A DNA stretch of 64,000 nucleotides from an uncultured Clostridia bacterium (GCA_944362705.1 CALVTO010000003.1:62001-126000); one strand, 5' to 3'. Numbered from the stretch's first letter, positions 1 to 8,914 are shown. Made by a program: numbers and translations. Notes: generated by a model not told the origin, from the letters alone.

Positions 1-791
1 ACTAGTTTTTCAAGCATAATGTAATGGATGCCTTCAAACGATAGTTTACAATACGTTTCCGCTGGATTCATACATAGTGCAATGTTGGAAGGAAGCGTCC
101 ACGGGGTTGTTGTCCAGACTAAAAAGTAGGTGTTTTCTTCTTGTGTGCTTTTAAATTTCACAACTACGGAATTTTCTTTTAAAACTTTATAGTTATCGCC
201 GTTTTCTAGTTCTGCTTTTGATAAAGATGTTCCGCAACGCGGGCAATATGGCACTACCTTATGTCCTTGGTAAATAAGCCCCTTTTTATGCATTTCTTTA
301 AGCGCCCAGAAAATACTTTCAATGTAGGAATTGTCGTATGTAATGTATGGGTGTTCCATATCAACCCAATACCCAATTTTTCGGGTTAGGTCTTCCCACA
401 TGGATTTATATTCCCATACAGAACTTTTACATAGTTCAATAAATTTATCTACACCATAATTTTCAATATCTTTTTTACCGTTAAAGCCTAGGCGTTTTTC
501 CACCTCTACTTCTACAGGCAAGCCGTGCGTATCCCACCCTGCTTTGCGAAAAATGTAGTACCCTTTCATGGCCTTAAACCTAGGAATAACATCTTTCATG
601 GCGCGAGTTAACACGTGCCCAATATGAGGTTTACCATTCGCCGTTGGCGGACCATCGTGCAAGACGAAACTTTTGCCTGTTTCTTTGTTTTGTTCTAATG
701 CTTTTTTAACAATATGGTTTTCGTCCCAAAATTTAAGAACATTTTCTTCATTTTTTAAGAAATCTAATTTACCATCTACTTTGTTATACAT
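1..791 (-). CDS. ileS: Isoleucyl-tRNA synthetase, N-terminal 263 residues (cut by window edge)
   Basis: This class I aminoacyl-tRNA synthetase charges tRNA-Ile with isoleucine in the cytoplasm. The visible part begins MYNKVDGKLDFLKNEE and contains the class I signature PHIGH at residues 55-59 (ATP binding), inside the family-typical string HDGPPTANGKPHIGH. The start of the editing (CP1) insertion follows, with a CPRC cysteine pair. The KMSKS loop and anticodon domain lie outside the window. The start at 791 is supported by a GGAG-type ribosome site just upstream and by the family's usual N-terminus. A T-box riboswitch lies directly upstream, so expression should respond to uncharged tRNA-Ile. 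Confidence 0.95.
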   Translation of the reverse strand, partial: MYNKVDGKLDFLKNEENVLKFWDENHIVKKALEQNKETGKSFVLHDGPPTANGKPHIGHVLTRAMKDVIPRFKAMKGYYIFRKAGWDTHGLPVEVEVEKRLGFNGKKDIENYGVDKFIELCKSSVWEYKSMWEDLTRKIGYWVDMEHPYITYDNSYIESIFWALKEMHKKGLIYQGHKVVPYCPRCGTSLSKAELENGDNYKVLKENSVVVKFKSTQEENTYFLVWTTTPWTLPSNIALCMNPAETYCKLSFEGIHYIMLEKL

Positions 792-832
792 AATTTTCTC
801 CTTTGATTGGCAAATGGAAAACGCAAGAAATA

Positions 833-1070
833 AAAAAACCTAGTGCAAGCCACAAGAACCGCACTAGGCAAATTACCACTTGTAAACTTATGTTATGGGC
901 CAGCACCCATACCTTCTATTACGGGAAGACCCGATACCCCTTACTGCTATTTCTGGGGTACAACTCCGAAAGTGATACCTTTATATGTTTGCTACCGTTT
1001 TACACCAGCCAACGGCTCTCTGCGCGCTAGAATATAAAGTGTTGTCTTTCATCTGCGTTTTTCTATTTGT
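833..1070 (-). promoter_or_regulatory. T-box riboswitch, isoleucine-specific, leader of ileS
   Basis: On the minus strand the leader shows the T-box Stem I start (AGAGAGCC then GGCTGGTG then ACGG), a specifier region reading GGTATCAC (ATC codon at 974-976, Ile), a T-box-like AAGTGGTAA at about 873-881, and a terminator hairpin CCTAGTGC/GCACTAGG (839-868) followed by seven T. Uncharged tRNA-Ile is expected to pair with the specifier and the T-box bulge and favour antitermination. The T-box sequence itself is a weak match to the consensus, but architecture and position agree. Confidence 0.85.
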
Positions 1071-1076
1071 ATACAC

Positions 1077-1105
1077 ATTATAAAATACAGTTTACAAAAA
1101 GTCAA
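1077..1105 (-). promoter_or_regulatory. Sigma-A-type promoter of the ileS T-box leader
   Basis: Read on the minus strand: -35 TTGACT (1100-1105), 17-base spacer, -10 TATAAT (1077-1082). It lies immediately upstream of the T-box leader. Confidence 0.75.
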
Positions 1106-1106
1106 T

Positions 1107-1138
1107 AAAAAACATTGCCTATTAACGCAATGTTTTTT
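1107..1138. terminator. Bidirectional Rho-independent terminator
   Basis: Perfect stem AAAAAACATTGC/GCAATGTTTTTT with an 8-base loop and T-runs on both sides. On the minus strand it ends the gene that stops at 1145. Confidence 0.8.
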
Positions 1139-1144
1139 ATATAC

Positions 1145-1744
1145 TTATTTTGAGTTTGACAACTTTTGATACGGTTCAGTTAATGCTAAAGACTCTTCCG
1201 GACAAATAAGTTGTTGATGATGACGCGTTCGATAGGCTTCCCACTTTTTGTGAATTCGATAAAAAATAGCATAAAATCTTGCATTTGGAACAAGTTCAAG
1301 ATCTTGCACCTGCTTATTGTTTATAATCATAAAAAACTTATAAGCAAAGTTATCATCGATAGAATCAAAAGTAAGTACATTCTTTTCTATTAAATTACAT
1401 AAACTCCGTATCCAACCAAAATAACTTAATATATCTTTTTTTGTTTGTTTGTTAGAGAAATCAACTTTTTCTCCATCGTATTTCGCATCTAATAAAGCTA
1501 ACATTCGTTTGTTTTGTTCTGATTCATAAAAACTATTATGAAACTCTACAATAAACGATGCGTTGTTGATTTCTTTGTCTTTTTTAAACTGAATATACAA
1601 TGCAACCGCACCAATAACGGCTGTAATTGTGGTTACAATAGACGAAATACGTGAATCTTCTTTTGTAAAAATTAAAGACGCTATTAACCCTATAATAATT
1701 AATGCCGTGCTAATGTAAACAACAATATTTTTACCTTTTTGCAT
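1145..1744 (-). CDS. Membrane-anchored hypothetical protein (DUF4760-like)
   Basis: A 199-residue protein of unknown function. Two hydrophobic segments at the N-terminus (about residues 5-25 and 35-52) are followed by a soluble, mostly helical cytoplasmic-type domain rich in charged residues. The layout, with YIQFKKDKEI after the second helix and then an F-x-E-F-H-N-x-F stretch, resembles small membrane proteins grouped as DUF4760, but this is a weak impression. The start at 1744 (MQKGKN) is preferred over an in-frame upstream start because AGAGGTG lies at correct spacing. It follows the YgjV-like gene by 60 bases and ends at a terminator. Confidence 0.6.
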   Translation of the reverse strand: MQKGKNIVVYISTALIIIGLIASLIFTKEDSRISSIVTTITAVIGAVALYIQFKKDKEINNASFIVEFHNSFYESEQNKRMLALLDAKYDGEKVDFSNKQTKKDILSYFGWIRSLCNLIEKNVLTFDSIDDNFAYKFFMIINNKQVQDLELVPNARFYAIFYRIHKKWEAYRTRHHQQLICPEESLALTEPYQKLSNSK

Positions 1745-1804
1745 AAAACACCTCTTACGCAATATAGCATACAGGTTAAAAAAAAGCAAACGTTTTGAAA
1801 CTAT

Positions 1805-2329
1805 TTACATAATGCCCGTGTGCCCATTTTTATATTTTATAATAGCACATGTAATTGCTACCATTTCTACAAAATCGAGTAACGCACTTGCATATGTTGC
1901 CACAAACACATTATATAGCCCCATACATACATTAGGAAATAACATAACATACCTTGTTACTTTTATATTTTTTATGTAAAACGCTATGGTACATAAAATA
2001 TAGCATAGTGGTGGCATAAAATCATACCATGCTTCAAACAATACAATACCTAAAACAAAATATAAAACAACAAACAAGATGGCAAGTAAAAGCGGTATGG
2101 TTTTTTCGTGTTTTTCATACAGATAAAAGATAAACGCACGAAATATAGCAATAAACGCTAAAACACAACCCATATATACACTTTGCGCTAAAAATGCAAA
2201 AGCATAAAAAATGTTGGCAATGGTTTGTAATATTAAAAACTCGTGTTTTTTTTGTGTAAAGTAAGAAATACTAACAAGCACTAAAGCCACTACCCCAAGT
2301 ACTTGCGAAAGAATAAAGCCTACTGTCAT
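1805..2329 (-). CDS. YgjV-family inner-membrane protein
   Basis: A 174-residue, almost wholly hydrophobic protein with about six transmembrane segments, starting MTVGFILSQVLGVVALV. The pattern of a short polar loop (SYFTQKKHE) after helix 1, LQTIANIFYAFAFL in helix 2 and an IFRAFIFYLYEKH turn is typical of the Imp-YgjV family, a membrane family without a firm biochemical role. A GGGAGGCG ribosome site precedes the start. A terminator from aspS lies upstream, so it is probably transcribed on its own or with the gene ending at 1145. Confidence 0.7.
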   Translation of the reverse strand: MTVGFILSQVLGVVALVLVSISYFTQKKHEFLILQTIANIFYAFAFLAQSVYMGCVLAFIAIFRAFIFYLYEKHEKTIPLLLAILFVVLYFVLGIVLFEAWYDFMPPLCYILCTIAFYIKNIKVTRYVMLFPNVCMGLYNVFVATYASALLDFVEMVAITCAIIKYKNGHTGIM

Positions 2330-2375
2330 ATACGCCTCCCATGGTATTGTATTCTGGAACCGTATAGTTTGACAT

Positions 2376-2400
2376 AAAAAAAGAAGGCTAACGCCTTCTT
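2376..2400 (-). terminator. Terminator of aspS
   Basis: Minus-strand hairpin AAGAAGGC-GTTA-GCCTTCTT followed by a T-run. Confidence 0.8.
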
Positions 2401-2464
2401 ACAAATATCTTCTTAACATACTAAGCACACACAATGGAAACGCATGTTTACGCAACACGCCTTT

Positions 2465-3754
2465 TTATGGATTTAACCTGTTAGGGCCCCTAAAAATAAA
2501 CTCTGCTTCTTTTAAAGAAGACAAACCCAAAAGCAACATGGTTAAGCGGTCTAACCCTAAGCCAAAACCACCATGTGGTGGGCAACCATATTTAAAGAAC
2601 TCTAAATAAAATTCTACGTCCTTTTTTAAGCCTTTTTCTTCGGCTTGTTGTTTTAAAATTTCGTATCTGTGTTCACGTTGTGCACCTGTGGTAATTTCTA
2701 CCCCGCGCCAAATTAAATCGTACCCTTGTGGCACGCCATTTTTACGCATGTGGTAAAAGGCACGTTTTTCTGCAGGGTAGTCGGTTACAAATAAAAACTC
2801 ACTGCCAAATTTTTCTTGTGCGAGTTTAAAGCAAAGTTTTTCTGCCTCGGTAGTTAAATCGTTTTGTTCTGCTTCTGGAATAAAATATCCATAAAGTTCT
2901 TTTAAAGAAGCATATACATCGGAAAGTTTCATGCGTGGAAATGGTTTTGTAGGTACAATAACTTCCGTGCCAAACACTTCTTTTATTTTTTCACCATAGG
3001 CTTCTTTTACTTTTTTAAGAGCAAAAATAAGCAAATCTTCTTCTAAGCTCATAACATCTTCCACGGAAGATATGTAACTAAATTCTAAATCAAAACCTGA
3101 AAATTCGGTTGAGTGCCTGTTGGTAAAACTTTGTTCTGCACGGAAAACGGGACCCGATTCATAAATACGTTCAAACCCACTTGCCATAGCCATTTGTTTG
3201 TAAAATTGTGGGCTTTGCGCTAAATAGGCCTTGGTATCAAAATATTTAACTTCAAACACTTCCGAACCGCTTTCGCTTGCTGCCCCAATAAGTTTTGGTG
3301 TATGTATTTCAATAAAGTTGTTTTGATTTAAAAACTCACGCATAGCATTGGTAAACACACTTTGCACTTTGAAAATAAGCGTATTTTTTTCGGAACGCAA
3401 ATCTATCCAACGATAATTTAGTTTTTGGTCAATATGACTATTTGCATCAATTGGCAAAGCTTCAGCAATGCTTTCTATGCAAATAGATTCTGGAATAAAT
3501 TCTTTACCGCCATTTTTTACATATTCATTTTGTTGCAAAACGCCTTCAAACGTAACAAATGAGCCTGTAACTGCTTTCACAGCTTCTTGCGCAAGCTTAG
3601 GTTGCTTTTCTTTTTCAATAGAAACTTGTACATTGCCAGTAATATCTTTTAGCACAATAAATACCATATAGCGGGTATCACGCAATTTTTCCACACAACC
3701 GCTAATGGTGCTTTTTTTATTAAATTCTAGTTCTTGTATATATGTTCTTTCCAT
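2465..3754 (-). CDS. aspS: Aspartyl-tRNA synthetase, short archaeal/eukaryal type
   Basis: A class IIb aminoacyl-tRNA synthetase of 429 residues. An N-terminal OB-fold anticodon domain (about 1-105) precedes the class II catalytic core, with motif 2 around GPVFRAEQSFTNRHSTEF and motif 3 GGFGLGLDRLTMLLLG near the C-terminus. It ends RGPNRLNP, like archaeal AspRS (RDxxRLxP). The bacterial GAD insertion is missing, since bacterial AspRS has about 590 residues. Enzymes of this type are often non-discriminating and supply Asp-tRNA-Asn to GatCAB, but that is inference. The start at 3754 (MERTYIQEL) has TAGGAG upstream; an in-frame extension to 3802 would overlap the promoter. Asparaginyl-tRNA synthetase is the main alternative. 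Confidence 0.82.
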   Translation of the reverse strand: MERTYIQELEFNKKSTISGCVEKLRDTRYMVFIVLKDITGNVQVSIEKEKQPKLAQEAVKAVTGSFVTFEGVLQQNEYVKNGGKEFIPESICIESIAEALPIDANSHIDQKLNYRWIDLRSEKNTLIFKVQSVFTNAMREFLNQNNFIEIHTPKLIGAASESGSEVFEVKYFDTKAYLAQSPQFYKQMAMASGFERIYESGPVFRAEQSFTNRHSTEFSGFDLEFSYISSVEDVMSLEEDLLIFALKKVKEAYGEKIKEVFGTEVIVPTKPFPRMKLSDVYASLKELYGYFIPEAEQNDLTTEAEKLCFKLAQEKFGSEFLFVTDYPAEKRAFYHMRKNGVPQGYDLIWRGVEITTGAQREHRYEILKQQAEEKGLKKDVEFYLEFFKYGCPPHGGFGLGLDRLTMLLLGLSSLKEAEFIFRGPNRLNP

Positions 3755-3773
3755 AAAAACTCCTATGTGTATA

Positions 3774-3802
3774 GTTATACCAAGGCGCATATAAAAAGTC
3801 AA
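3774..3802 (-). promoter_or_regulatory. Promoter of aspS
   Basis: Minus strand: -35 TTGACT (3797-3802), 17-base spacer, -10 TATAAC (3774-3779), about 20 bases ahead of the chosen start. Confidence 0.65.
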
Positions 3803-3855
3803 TAAAAAAATAAGTACGAAGTACGATAAGCACCGAAATAACGTATATTTTTCAT

Positions 3856-3881
3856 AAAAAAAGCTGAGTGTTTACTCAGCC
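3856..3881 (-). terminator. Terminator of the gene at 3894-4415
   Basis: Minus-strand hairpin GCTGAGT/ACTCAGC followed by seven T. Confidence 0.8.
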
Positions 3882-3893
3882 TTTTTTGTAAGT

Positions 3894-4415
3894 TTATTTA
3901 CTTTTTTTAGATTTTTTTACACTGCAAGCGCTAATAGCAACAGAGGTTCCTATAATACCTAATAAAGAAACCACAATAGCACCTAAGCTAGGCAAATAGG
4001 TTGTTGAAACAACGCTACCACTCGAAGACAACATGATGCCGCCAATTAGCATGGTTACAATAGATAGAATAGCAACAATTAAGCTGGCTACCGCTACCCA
4101 TTTGGTAATTTGAATAAAAATTTTATTATCTACAAAAATAGAAACAATTAATGCTACCGCTACCAAACTTAATAATACAAATAAAATAATGTAAAAAACT
4201 TTACTTGCGTTCCAGCCAGCCAGATCTTCGCTACCTACTTCGTTGCCACTTTTAATAAAATCTAACCATTCTTGCCATGAACCGGTAGTAGAACTTGTAG
4301 TGTCGACAGCTGATGATGATAAAGTAAAAACATAAAATGGCAGAGCCAACCCTACGAAAGCCAATAAAGAAAGTACAGCGCCCACAATTTTTTTCACTAA
4401 ACCGTTCGATTTCAT
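3894..4415 (-). CDS. Four-helix membrane protein, hypothetical
   Basis: A 173-residue protein of unknown function. It has an N-terminal hydrophobic segment (about 8-30), then an extracytoplasmic Ser/Thr-rich stretch with a WQEWLDF patch, then three more membrane segments (about 70-92, 100-125, 138-160) and a lysine-rich cytoplasmic tail (KKSKKSK). An AGGAGG ribosome site and a promoter with TTGACA precede it, and a terminator follows, so it is a monocistronic unit. No family was recognised. Confidence 0.7.
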   Translation of the reverse strand: MKSNGLVKKIVGAVLSLLAFVGLALPFYVFTLSSSAVDTTSSTTGSWQEWLDFIKSGNEVGSEDLAGWNASKVFYIILFVLLSLVAVALIVSIFVDNKIFIQITKWVAVASLIVAILSIVTMLIGGIMLSSSGSVVSTTYLPSLGAIVVSLLGIIGTSVAISACSVKKSKKSK

Positions 4416-4443
4416 AAACTTACCTCCTTATATATTTGTATAT

Positions 4444-4473
4444 AGTATACGAAAAATGCTGGTTAGGTGTCAA
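4444..4473 (-). promoter_or_regulatory. Promoter of the membrane-protein gene
   Basis: Minus strand: -35 TTGACA (4468-4473), 18-base spacer, -10 TATACT (4444-4449). Confidence 0.7.
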
Positions 4474-4528
4474 ACATAAGCAATTAAAAACAATATTTTT
4501 TATTATCTGTTTATGCACTTTATTACAT

Positions 4529-4553
4529 AAAAAAGCGCTAATAGCGCTTTTTT
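4529..4553 (-). terminator. Terminator of gltX
   Basis: Hairpin AAAGCGCT/AGCGCTTT with A and T runs on either side, directly after the gltX stop. Confidence 0.75.
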
Positions 4554-4557
4554 ATGT

Positions 4558-6255
4558 TTAATTTTGACCTTTATCAATAAATAATTTTAACACCCTAATG
4601 GTTTCTACTAACCTTGCGCGTACGCGAGCATCTCCTAAAACTTGTTGTATTTCATACAAGTCTGGGGTTTGCCTACTTCCTGTTAGCGCCACACGAACCA
4701 TGGTACTTACGTTGGTTATATGCCCTTTAAATGCGCTTGGGTTTTCTTTATATTCTTTCATTTCACCTGCAAAGCCATTGGCGCGTGCTACTTTTTTCAT
4801 GTTGTCAAACCAAGCTTGTTTGTCCATATTGTGGTCGTATTCAAACAAATATTCTTCCAGCACCGCTTTGGTATCTTTTAAAGAAATGTTTTCTTCAAAA
4901 TCTAAATGCCTATCTTTTACATAATATAGTAAATCGAACATATACGCGCAATTGGCTTTTACTTCACTCCACATAGTAATATCTTTACGTGGGCGAGGTT
5001 TACCATCTCGGTCCATAGCAAACACTTGTTTTGCGTACTCTTCTTTTTCTTCTAGAAGTCTTGCAAATGGCGTATCGTATGTTTGCGCCCATGCTAAAAC
5101 GCGTTCGTACATTTCTTCTGAGTTCATGCGAGAAATGATGTTTTTAGATACGTCGTCTAATTTTTTTATATCAAACATTGCACCCGATTTGCTCATATTA
5201 CTTGGGTCAAATGGATACTCTGTATACGGAAGCGTTGGGTTTGCCCTGCGCCAAGGTTCAAATTTAGAGTTAGCAATATTCAATAAATATTCAACAACAG
5301 CTTCGCTTGGGTAGCCTTTTTCAATAAAATATTGAACGTTGGCCCAAGGGTCTAGACGTTTAGAAATTTTTCGAACATTTCCTGTTTGTTCATCTTTTGT
5401 TAACAAAAGTGCTGTGTGCATATATTTAGGAATAGGCAACCCCAAATATTCAAACATTTGGTAATGCAATGGCACACTTGAAAGCCATTCTTCTCCACGA
5501 CAAACTACAGTTGTGTGCATAAGTGTATCATCTACCACGTGCGCTAAGTGGTATAATGCTAGCCCATCGCTTTTTACCAAAATATAATCGACATAGTTTT
5601 TAGGGAAAGAAATTTTTCCACGTAATAAATCAGAATGAATCATGCGTTCGTGCCCGTCGCCATTGGCTTTTATACGTATGGTATAAGGTTTGCCTGCATC
5701 TATGTTTGCCTTTACTTGCTCGTACGTTAAATTACGGCATTTTGCCCATTGCCCATAATACCCTGTTGGAACTTTTAAGCGTTTTTGTTCTTCATCGCGT
5801 AAAGTTTCACTAGCCTCATCACAAAAACAAGGATATGCTAACCCTTTAGCAATAAGTTCTTTTGCAAAAGCTTGATATATTTCTTTACGCTTACTTTGAA
5901 CGTATGGTCCATAAATGCCTTTTTCCGGTTTATGGAACCCGTAAAAACCTTCGTCAATAGGCATAAAATGCTGTACAACCTCTGGCATAGCCGAAGCAGC
6001 CCCAGCTACTTCACGTTTACTATCTGTATCTTCTAATCTAAAATAAAAAATACCGTTATTTTTTTGACTAACCGCACGATTTGCAATAACCTGAAACAAC
6101 TGACCAATATGGATATACCCCGTTGGGCTAGGCGCTAAACGCGTAACTTCTGCATTAGGGTTTAAGTTGCGTGGTGGATATTGTTTTACATAATCTTCCA
6201 CAGTTTTTGTAATGTTTGGATATAATAATTCTGCAATTTTTTGTGCGTCTGTCAT
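4558..6255 (-). CDS. gltX: Glutamyl-tRNA synthetase
   Basis: A class I synthetase of 565 residues that activates glutamate for tRNA-Glu (and possibly tRNA-Gln, with later transamidation). The HIGH-type signature is in LAPSPTGYIHIGQLFQ near residue 45 and the KMSKS-type loop is KISKR near residue 310. The length fits the longer GltX type seen in many Clostridia rather than the usual 480 residues. A CFCDE cysteine pair sits where zinc-binding GltX enzymes carry theirs. The start at 6255 (MTDAQK) is chosen because AAAGGAG precedes it. The gene has its own promoter and terminator. Confidence 0.9.
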   Translation of the reverse strand: MTDAQKIAELLYPNITKTVEDYVKQYPPRNLNPNAEVTRLAPSPTGYIHIGQLFQVIANRAVSQKNNGIFYFRLEDTDSKREVAGAASAMPEVVQHFMPIDEGFYGFHKPEKGIYGPYVQSKRKEIYQAFAKELIAKGLAYPCFCDEASETLRDEEQKRLKVPTGYYGQWAKCRNLTYEQVKANIDAGKPYTIRIKANGDGHERMIHSDLLRGKISFPKNYVDYILVKSDGLALYHLAHVVDDTLMHTTVVCRGEEWLSSVPLHYQMFEYLGLPIPKYMHTALLLTKDEQTGNVRKISKRLDPWANVQYFIEKGYPSEAVVEYLLNIANSKFEPWRRANPTLPYTEYPFDPSNMSKSGAMFDIKKLDDVSKNIISRMNSEEMYERVLAWAQTYDTPFARLLEEKEEYAKQVFAMDRDGKPRPRKDITMWSEVKANCAYMFDLLYYVKDRHLDFEENISLKDTKAVLEEYLFEYDHNMDKQAWFDNMKKVARANGFAGEMKEYKENPSAFKGHITNVSTMVRVALTGSRQTPDLYEIQQVLGDARVRARLVETIRVLKLFIDKGQN

Positions 6256-6276
6256 AATACACTCCTTTGTTTGTTT

Positions 6277-6305
6277 AGTATACACAACTCTCTTTTTTTT
6301 TGCAA
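6277..6305 (-). promoter_or_regulatory. Promoter of gltX
   Basis: Minus strand: -35 TTGCAA (6300-6305), 17-base spacer, -10 TATACT (6277-6282). Confidence 0.65.
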
Positions 6306-6308
6306 TAG

Positions 6309-6333
6309 AAAAAGCGCGTTTCCGCGCTCTCTT
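6309..6333 (-). terminator. Terminator of the HtrA-like gene
   Basis: Minus-strand hairpin AGCGCG/CGCGCT followed by a T-run. It overlaps the gltX -35 region. Confidence 0.7.
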
Positions 6334-7659
6334 TTAATAATTTGTTGGAATTTGATACACGTATTGCGTAGTGTATTCTATAACCACTTCTTTAGCTTGC
6401 ACTGCGGTAGAATCTTTAACAAGCAATGTAATTTTATCGTTCACTTGTGCTGATTGAAAAATGATGTTGCAATACAATGCTAGCGTGGATGCATCGACCT
6501 CGGTTTCTTCTGCAACGTTTAAATAATATATTGTTTCATAAACGCCTTCTTCGCTTGGCCTTTCCAAAGTAATTTGCTCTATGGTTTGCCTTGCGCTTAC
6601 CAAACCCGCCGCATCGCTTGTTTCGTCTACGGAAGAAATCATAACCGAATGACCAAAAACACTATACCCAACCGTTACGCCAGCATTTGTTCTACCTGTC
6701 ACATATCCCATACCACCATAGGTTGCATAACTTTGCTCAATTTCTTGTACCACATCGTACACGGTGCTACAAGGAATGGCAAAACAAATACCTTCCACTA
6801 CATTCACACTTGTAGAACCGCCCGAAGTAACAATACTAGAAGCCACTTTAGAATTTACAATACCTATAATATCGCCATCGGCATTAAACAACGGACCACC
6901 TGAGTTGCCCGAGTTAATGTTCATATTTACTGAAATAAGTTCTTGCTGTACGCCACTTTCGGAAACCACAGAGCGAACAGATGTATTACTAATATAGCCA
7001 TTTGAAAATGTGTGCGTAAGGGTACCTAACGGGTTACCAATGGTAAAAACATTTTCCGCCAAATTATATTCGTAACTAGATTTTAAAGTAGAAACTTCTA
7101 TACCGTTTACTTCCCGAATACGCAAAACAGCAATATCGCTTTGTTTATCTGTGCCAATAAGCGTAGCTGAAATTTGCGTTTGCGGAGCATCGGCCGTTGT
7201 TACATAAAAGGTGTTGCAATCTTCGATGACGTGATGGTTTGTAATAATGTACATATACCCACCACTTTGTTTATAACACACACCGCTTCCCGCGCTTGTA
7301 CCGGCAGTAGAAGAAGCAAATACCGAAACCACCGATGTATTGGCGTGGTCGATCACATCTCGTGAAAAATTGGATAATATAACATAAGGTTGATTTTCTA
7401 TTTTTTCCGTAGCAAGCCAACCATTATACCCCCAAATAGCACACCCAACCATAAGTATAAGCATAAACAAAACACCTAGCGATTGCCACATGGTTTTTGC
7501 ATTTTGCGTATTCTCTTTAACGTTGTTTAGGGTTTTACCTGTGTAATACGTTGTTTTTGCTTCCATGGGGTACACAGGCATATATGCGGTGTTTTCATTT
7601 TGTGGTTGTTCACTGCTTTCATTATTTTTGTAACTCTCGTTTTCGAAATCTTCTATCAT
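6334..7659 (-). CDS. HtrA/DegP-like membrane-anchored serine protease
   Basis: A 441-residue trypsin-like protease of the HtrA family, which degrades damaged envelope proteins. A polar 57-residue N-terminal cytoplasmic tail is followed by one membrane helix (about 58-78), so the catalytic domain lies outside the cell. The triad is complete: His143 in TNHHVIE, Asp175 in DKQSDIAVL, Ser253 in NSGNSGGPL. The C-terminal about 100 residues are in the PDZ position but diverge from the usual PDZ signature. The start has an AAAGGAG site overlapping the stop of the upstream gene, two bases away, so the two are probably co-translated. Confidence 0.88.
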   Translation of the reverse strand: MIEDFENESYKNNESSEQPQNENTAYMPVYPMEAKTTYYTGKTLNNVKENTQNAKTMWQSLGVLFMLILMVGCAIWGYNGWLATEKIENQPYVILSNFSRDVIDHANTSVVSVFASSTAGTSAGSGVCYKQSGGYMYIITNHHVIEDCNTFYVTTADAPQTQISATLIGTDKQSDIAVLRIREVNGIEVSTLKSSYEYNLAENVFTIGNPLGTLTHTFSNGYISNTSVRSVVSESGVQQELISVNMNINSGNSGGPLFNADGDIIGIVNSKVASSIVTSGGSTSVNVVEGICFAIPCSTVYDVVQEIEQSYATYGGMGYVTGRTNAGVTVGYSVFGHSVMISSVDETSDAAGLVSARQTIEQITLERPSEEGVYETIYYLNVAEETEVDASTLALYCNIIFQSAQVNDKITLLVKDSTAVQAKEVVIEYTTQYVYQIPTNY

Positions 7660-7661
7660 TC

Positions 7662-8270
7662 TTACTCCTTTACAAATGTATAGGTAATTACACCTGCCTC
7701 TGTTTCAAACGTAAATGAAAGCTTTTCTCCGCTATTCATCTCTTTCATATACAGCATGGCACTTTCTAATGTTTTGCAAGGCCCTGCTTCTAAAAACCTT
7801 GCATACAACAGTGTTTCTGGCAAACGAGCAGAATGGATAGCAACAACATAATACCCGTATTGCCAACCTAAATAATATTCAATATTGCTAGCATCTACTT
7901 TTAACATAGTTATATTTAACGGCTTTAAAAGAACGGTTTCGCCAATAACTTGTACTTCATCATTTACACTTTCGTTTGGCTTGTCTACTGAATCATCTTC
8001 TTGTGGCGTAGATTCCGCTTCTGCGTCTTCATTTGCAGGTTCTTCCTCGGTTTGCGCATTGTCGCTTTCGGCAGAATCGGTGGATCCATTGTTTTCTTGT
8101 AACGCACTTTCTTCAAGCAAACTTTTTGTTTGCGGTAATGCATATGTTTTAACTATAAAGAAACAACTGCAAACTACACTTGTAACGATTAAAATACATG
8201 ATAAAATAATACTACTTTTTCTAAGACGCCTCCTTCGCCTTAGAAAAACTCCGTCTTCTGTATGGTTCAT
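7662..8270 (-). CDS. Membrane-anchored protein with acidic linker, hypothetical
   Basis: A 202-residue protein of unknown function. A very basic N-terminus (RRRRRLRK) precedes one membrane helix (about 20-42). An acidic Ser/Glu/Asp-rich linker of about 60 residues follows, then a compact C-terminal domain (about 110-202) with GWQYGYYVVAIHSARLPETL. It should be an extracytoplasmic domain on a flexible stalk. The start at 8270 (MNHTEDG) avoids a large overlap with the HD gene; its TAAGGAAG site is somewhat distant. It sits between the HD-domain gene and the HtrA-like protease, which suggests a shared operon. The SPOR-like position of the last domain is only a guess. Confidence 0.6.
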   Translation of the reverse strand: MNHTEDGVFLRRRRRLRKSSIILSCILIVTSVVCSCFFIVKTYALPQTKSLLEESALQENNGSTDSAESDNAQTEEEPANEDAEAESTPQEDDSVDKPNESVNDEVQVIGETVLLKPLNITMLKVDASNIEYYLGWQYGYYVVAIHSARLPETLLYARFLEAGPCKTLESAMLYMKEMNSGEKLSFTFETEAGVITYTFVKE

Positions 8271-8287
8271 CTTTTGTATACGCTTCC

Positions 8288-8866
8288 TTATTCGCTTTGT
8301 TCGTCTAAATAGGTTGCTTGCATATCGGAAATATGTAACCAAAACGCAAGCGGAAATTTTGAAAAGGCCTCGGACATGGTTTGCATACCCATACCTTTAC
8401 ACCTGTCGTCAAATGCGCCCATGTGCCAATTGATTGCCATGGCTTCTTCTCTTGTTAGTCGCATAAAGCCATTGACAATGTACACAGATTTTTCGCCATG
8501 ACCATAGGGCAATGTATCTTCTATTTTATAGTATGGAACCTGTTGCCAAACCCCATCAATTTTTTGGTTTTTATAATCAATAGTATAAAAATTTACTTTA
8601 CAAACATCATGCAACAGCGCAACGATAGCAATTGTTTCTAAACTATATGGTACATTTTTTCCATATTCGTTTTGTAAGTTTTTTAACAACCGCTCGTACA
8701 CGTGTAAACTGTGCAAACACAACCCGCCTTCTACAGATAAATGCCTACGGTTACTAGCAGGCGCTGTAAAAAAGTCTGACTTTTGCAAGTATTGTAATAA
8801 ATCTTGTGCGCCATCTCTTTGAATTTGGGCAAACACAGACATAAACTTTTCTTGTGCTGGTTCCAT
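8288..8866 (-). CDS. HD-domain phosphohydrolase-like protein
   Basis: A 192-residue soluble protein with the metal-binding HD signature: His in HSLHVYERL, His-Asp in ALLHDVCKV, and further candidate ligands in LPYGHGEKS and NWHMGAFDD. Enzymes of this superfamily hydrolyse phosphate esters of nucleotides or RNA; the substrate is not evident here. The start at 8866 (MEPAQEK) is supported by AGAGGAA upstream. It leads an apparent operon with the stalked membrane protein and the HtrA-like protease. A candidate promoter (TTTACA, 17 bases, TATGCT) overlaps the terminator region upstream. Confidence 0.75.
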   Translation of the reverse strand: MEPAQEKFMSVFAQIQRDGAQDLLQYLQKSDFFTAPASNRRHLSVEGGLCLHSLHVYERLLKNLQNEYGKNVPYSLETIAIVALLHDVCKVNFYTIDYKNQKIDGVWQQVPYYKIEDTLPYGHGEKSVYIVNGFMRLTREEAMAINWHMGAFDDRCKGMGMQTMSEAFSKFPLAFWLHISDMQATYLDEQSE

Positions 8867-8914
8867 AAAAATTCCTCTTGTATAAGCATAACAAAAACAC
8901 AAAAAATTGTAAAT

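Noticed and set aside
803..1037. Plus-strand reading frames opposite the ileS leader
   Set aside because: They lie entirely on the T-box element, lack ribosome sites and show no protein-like composition.
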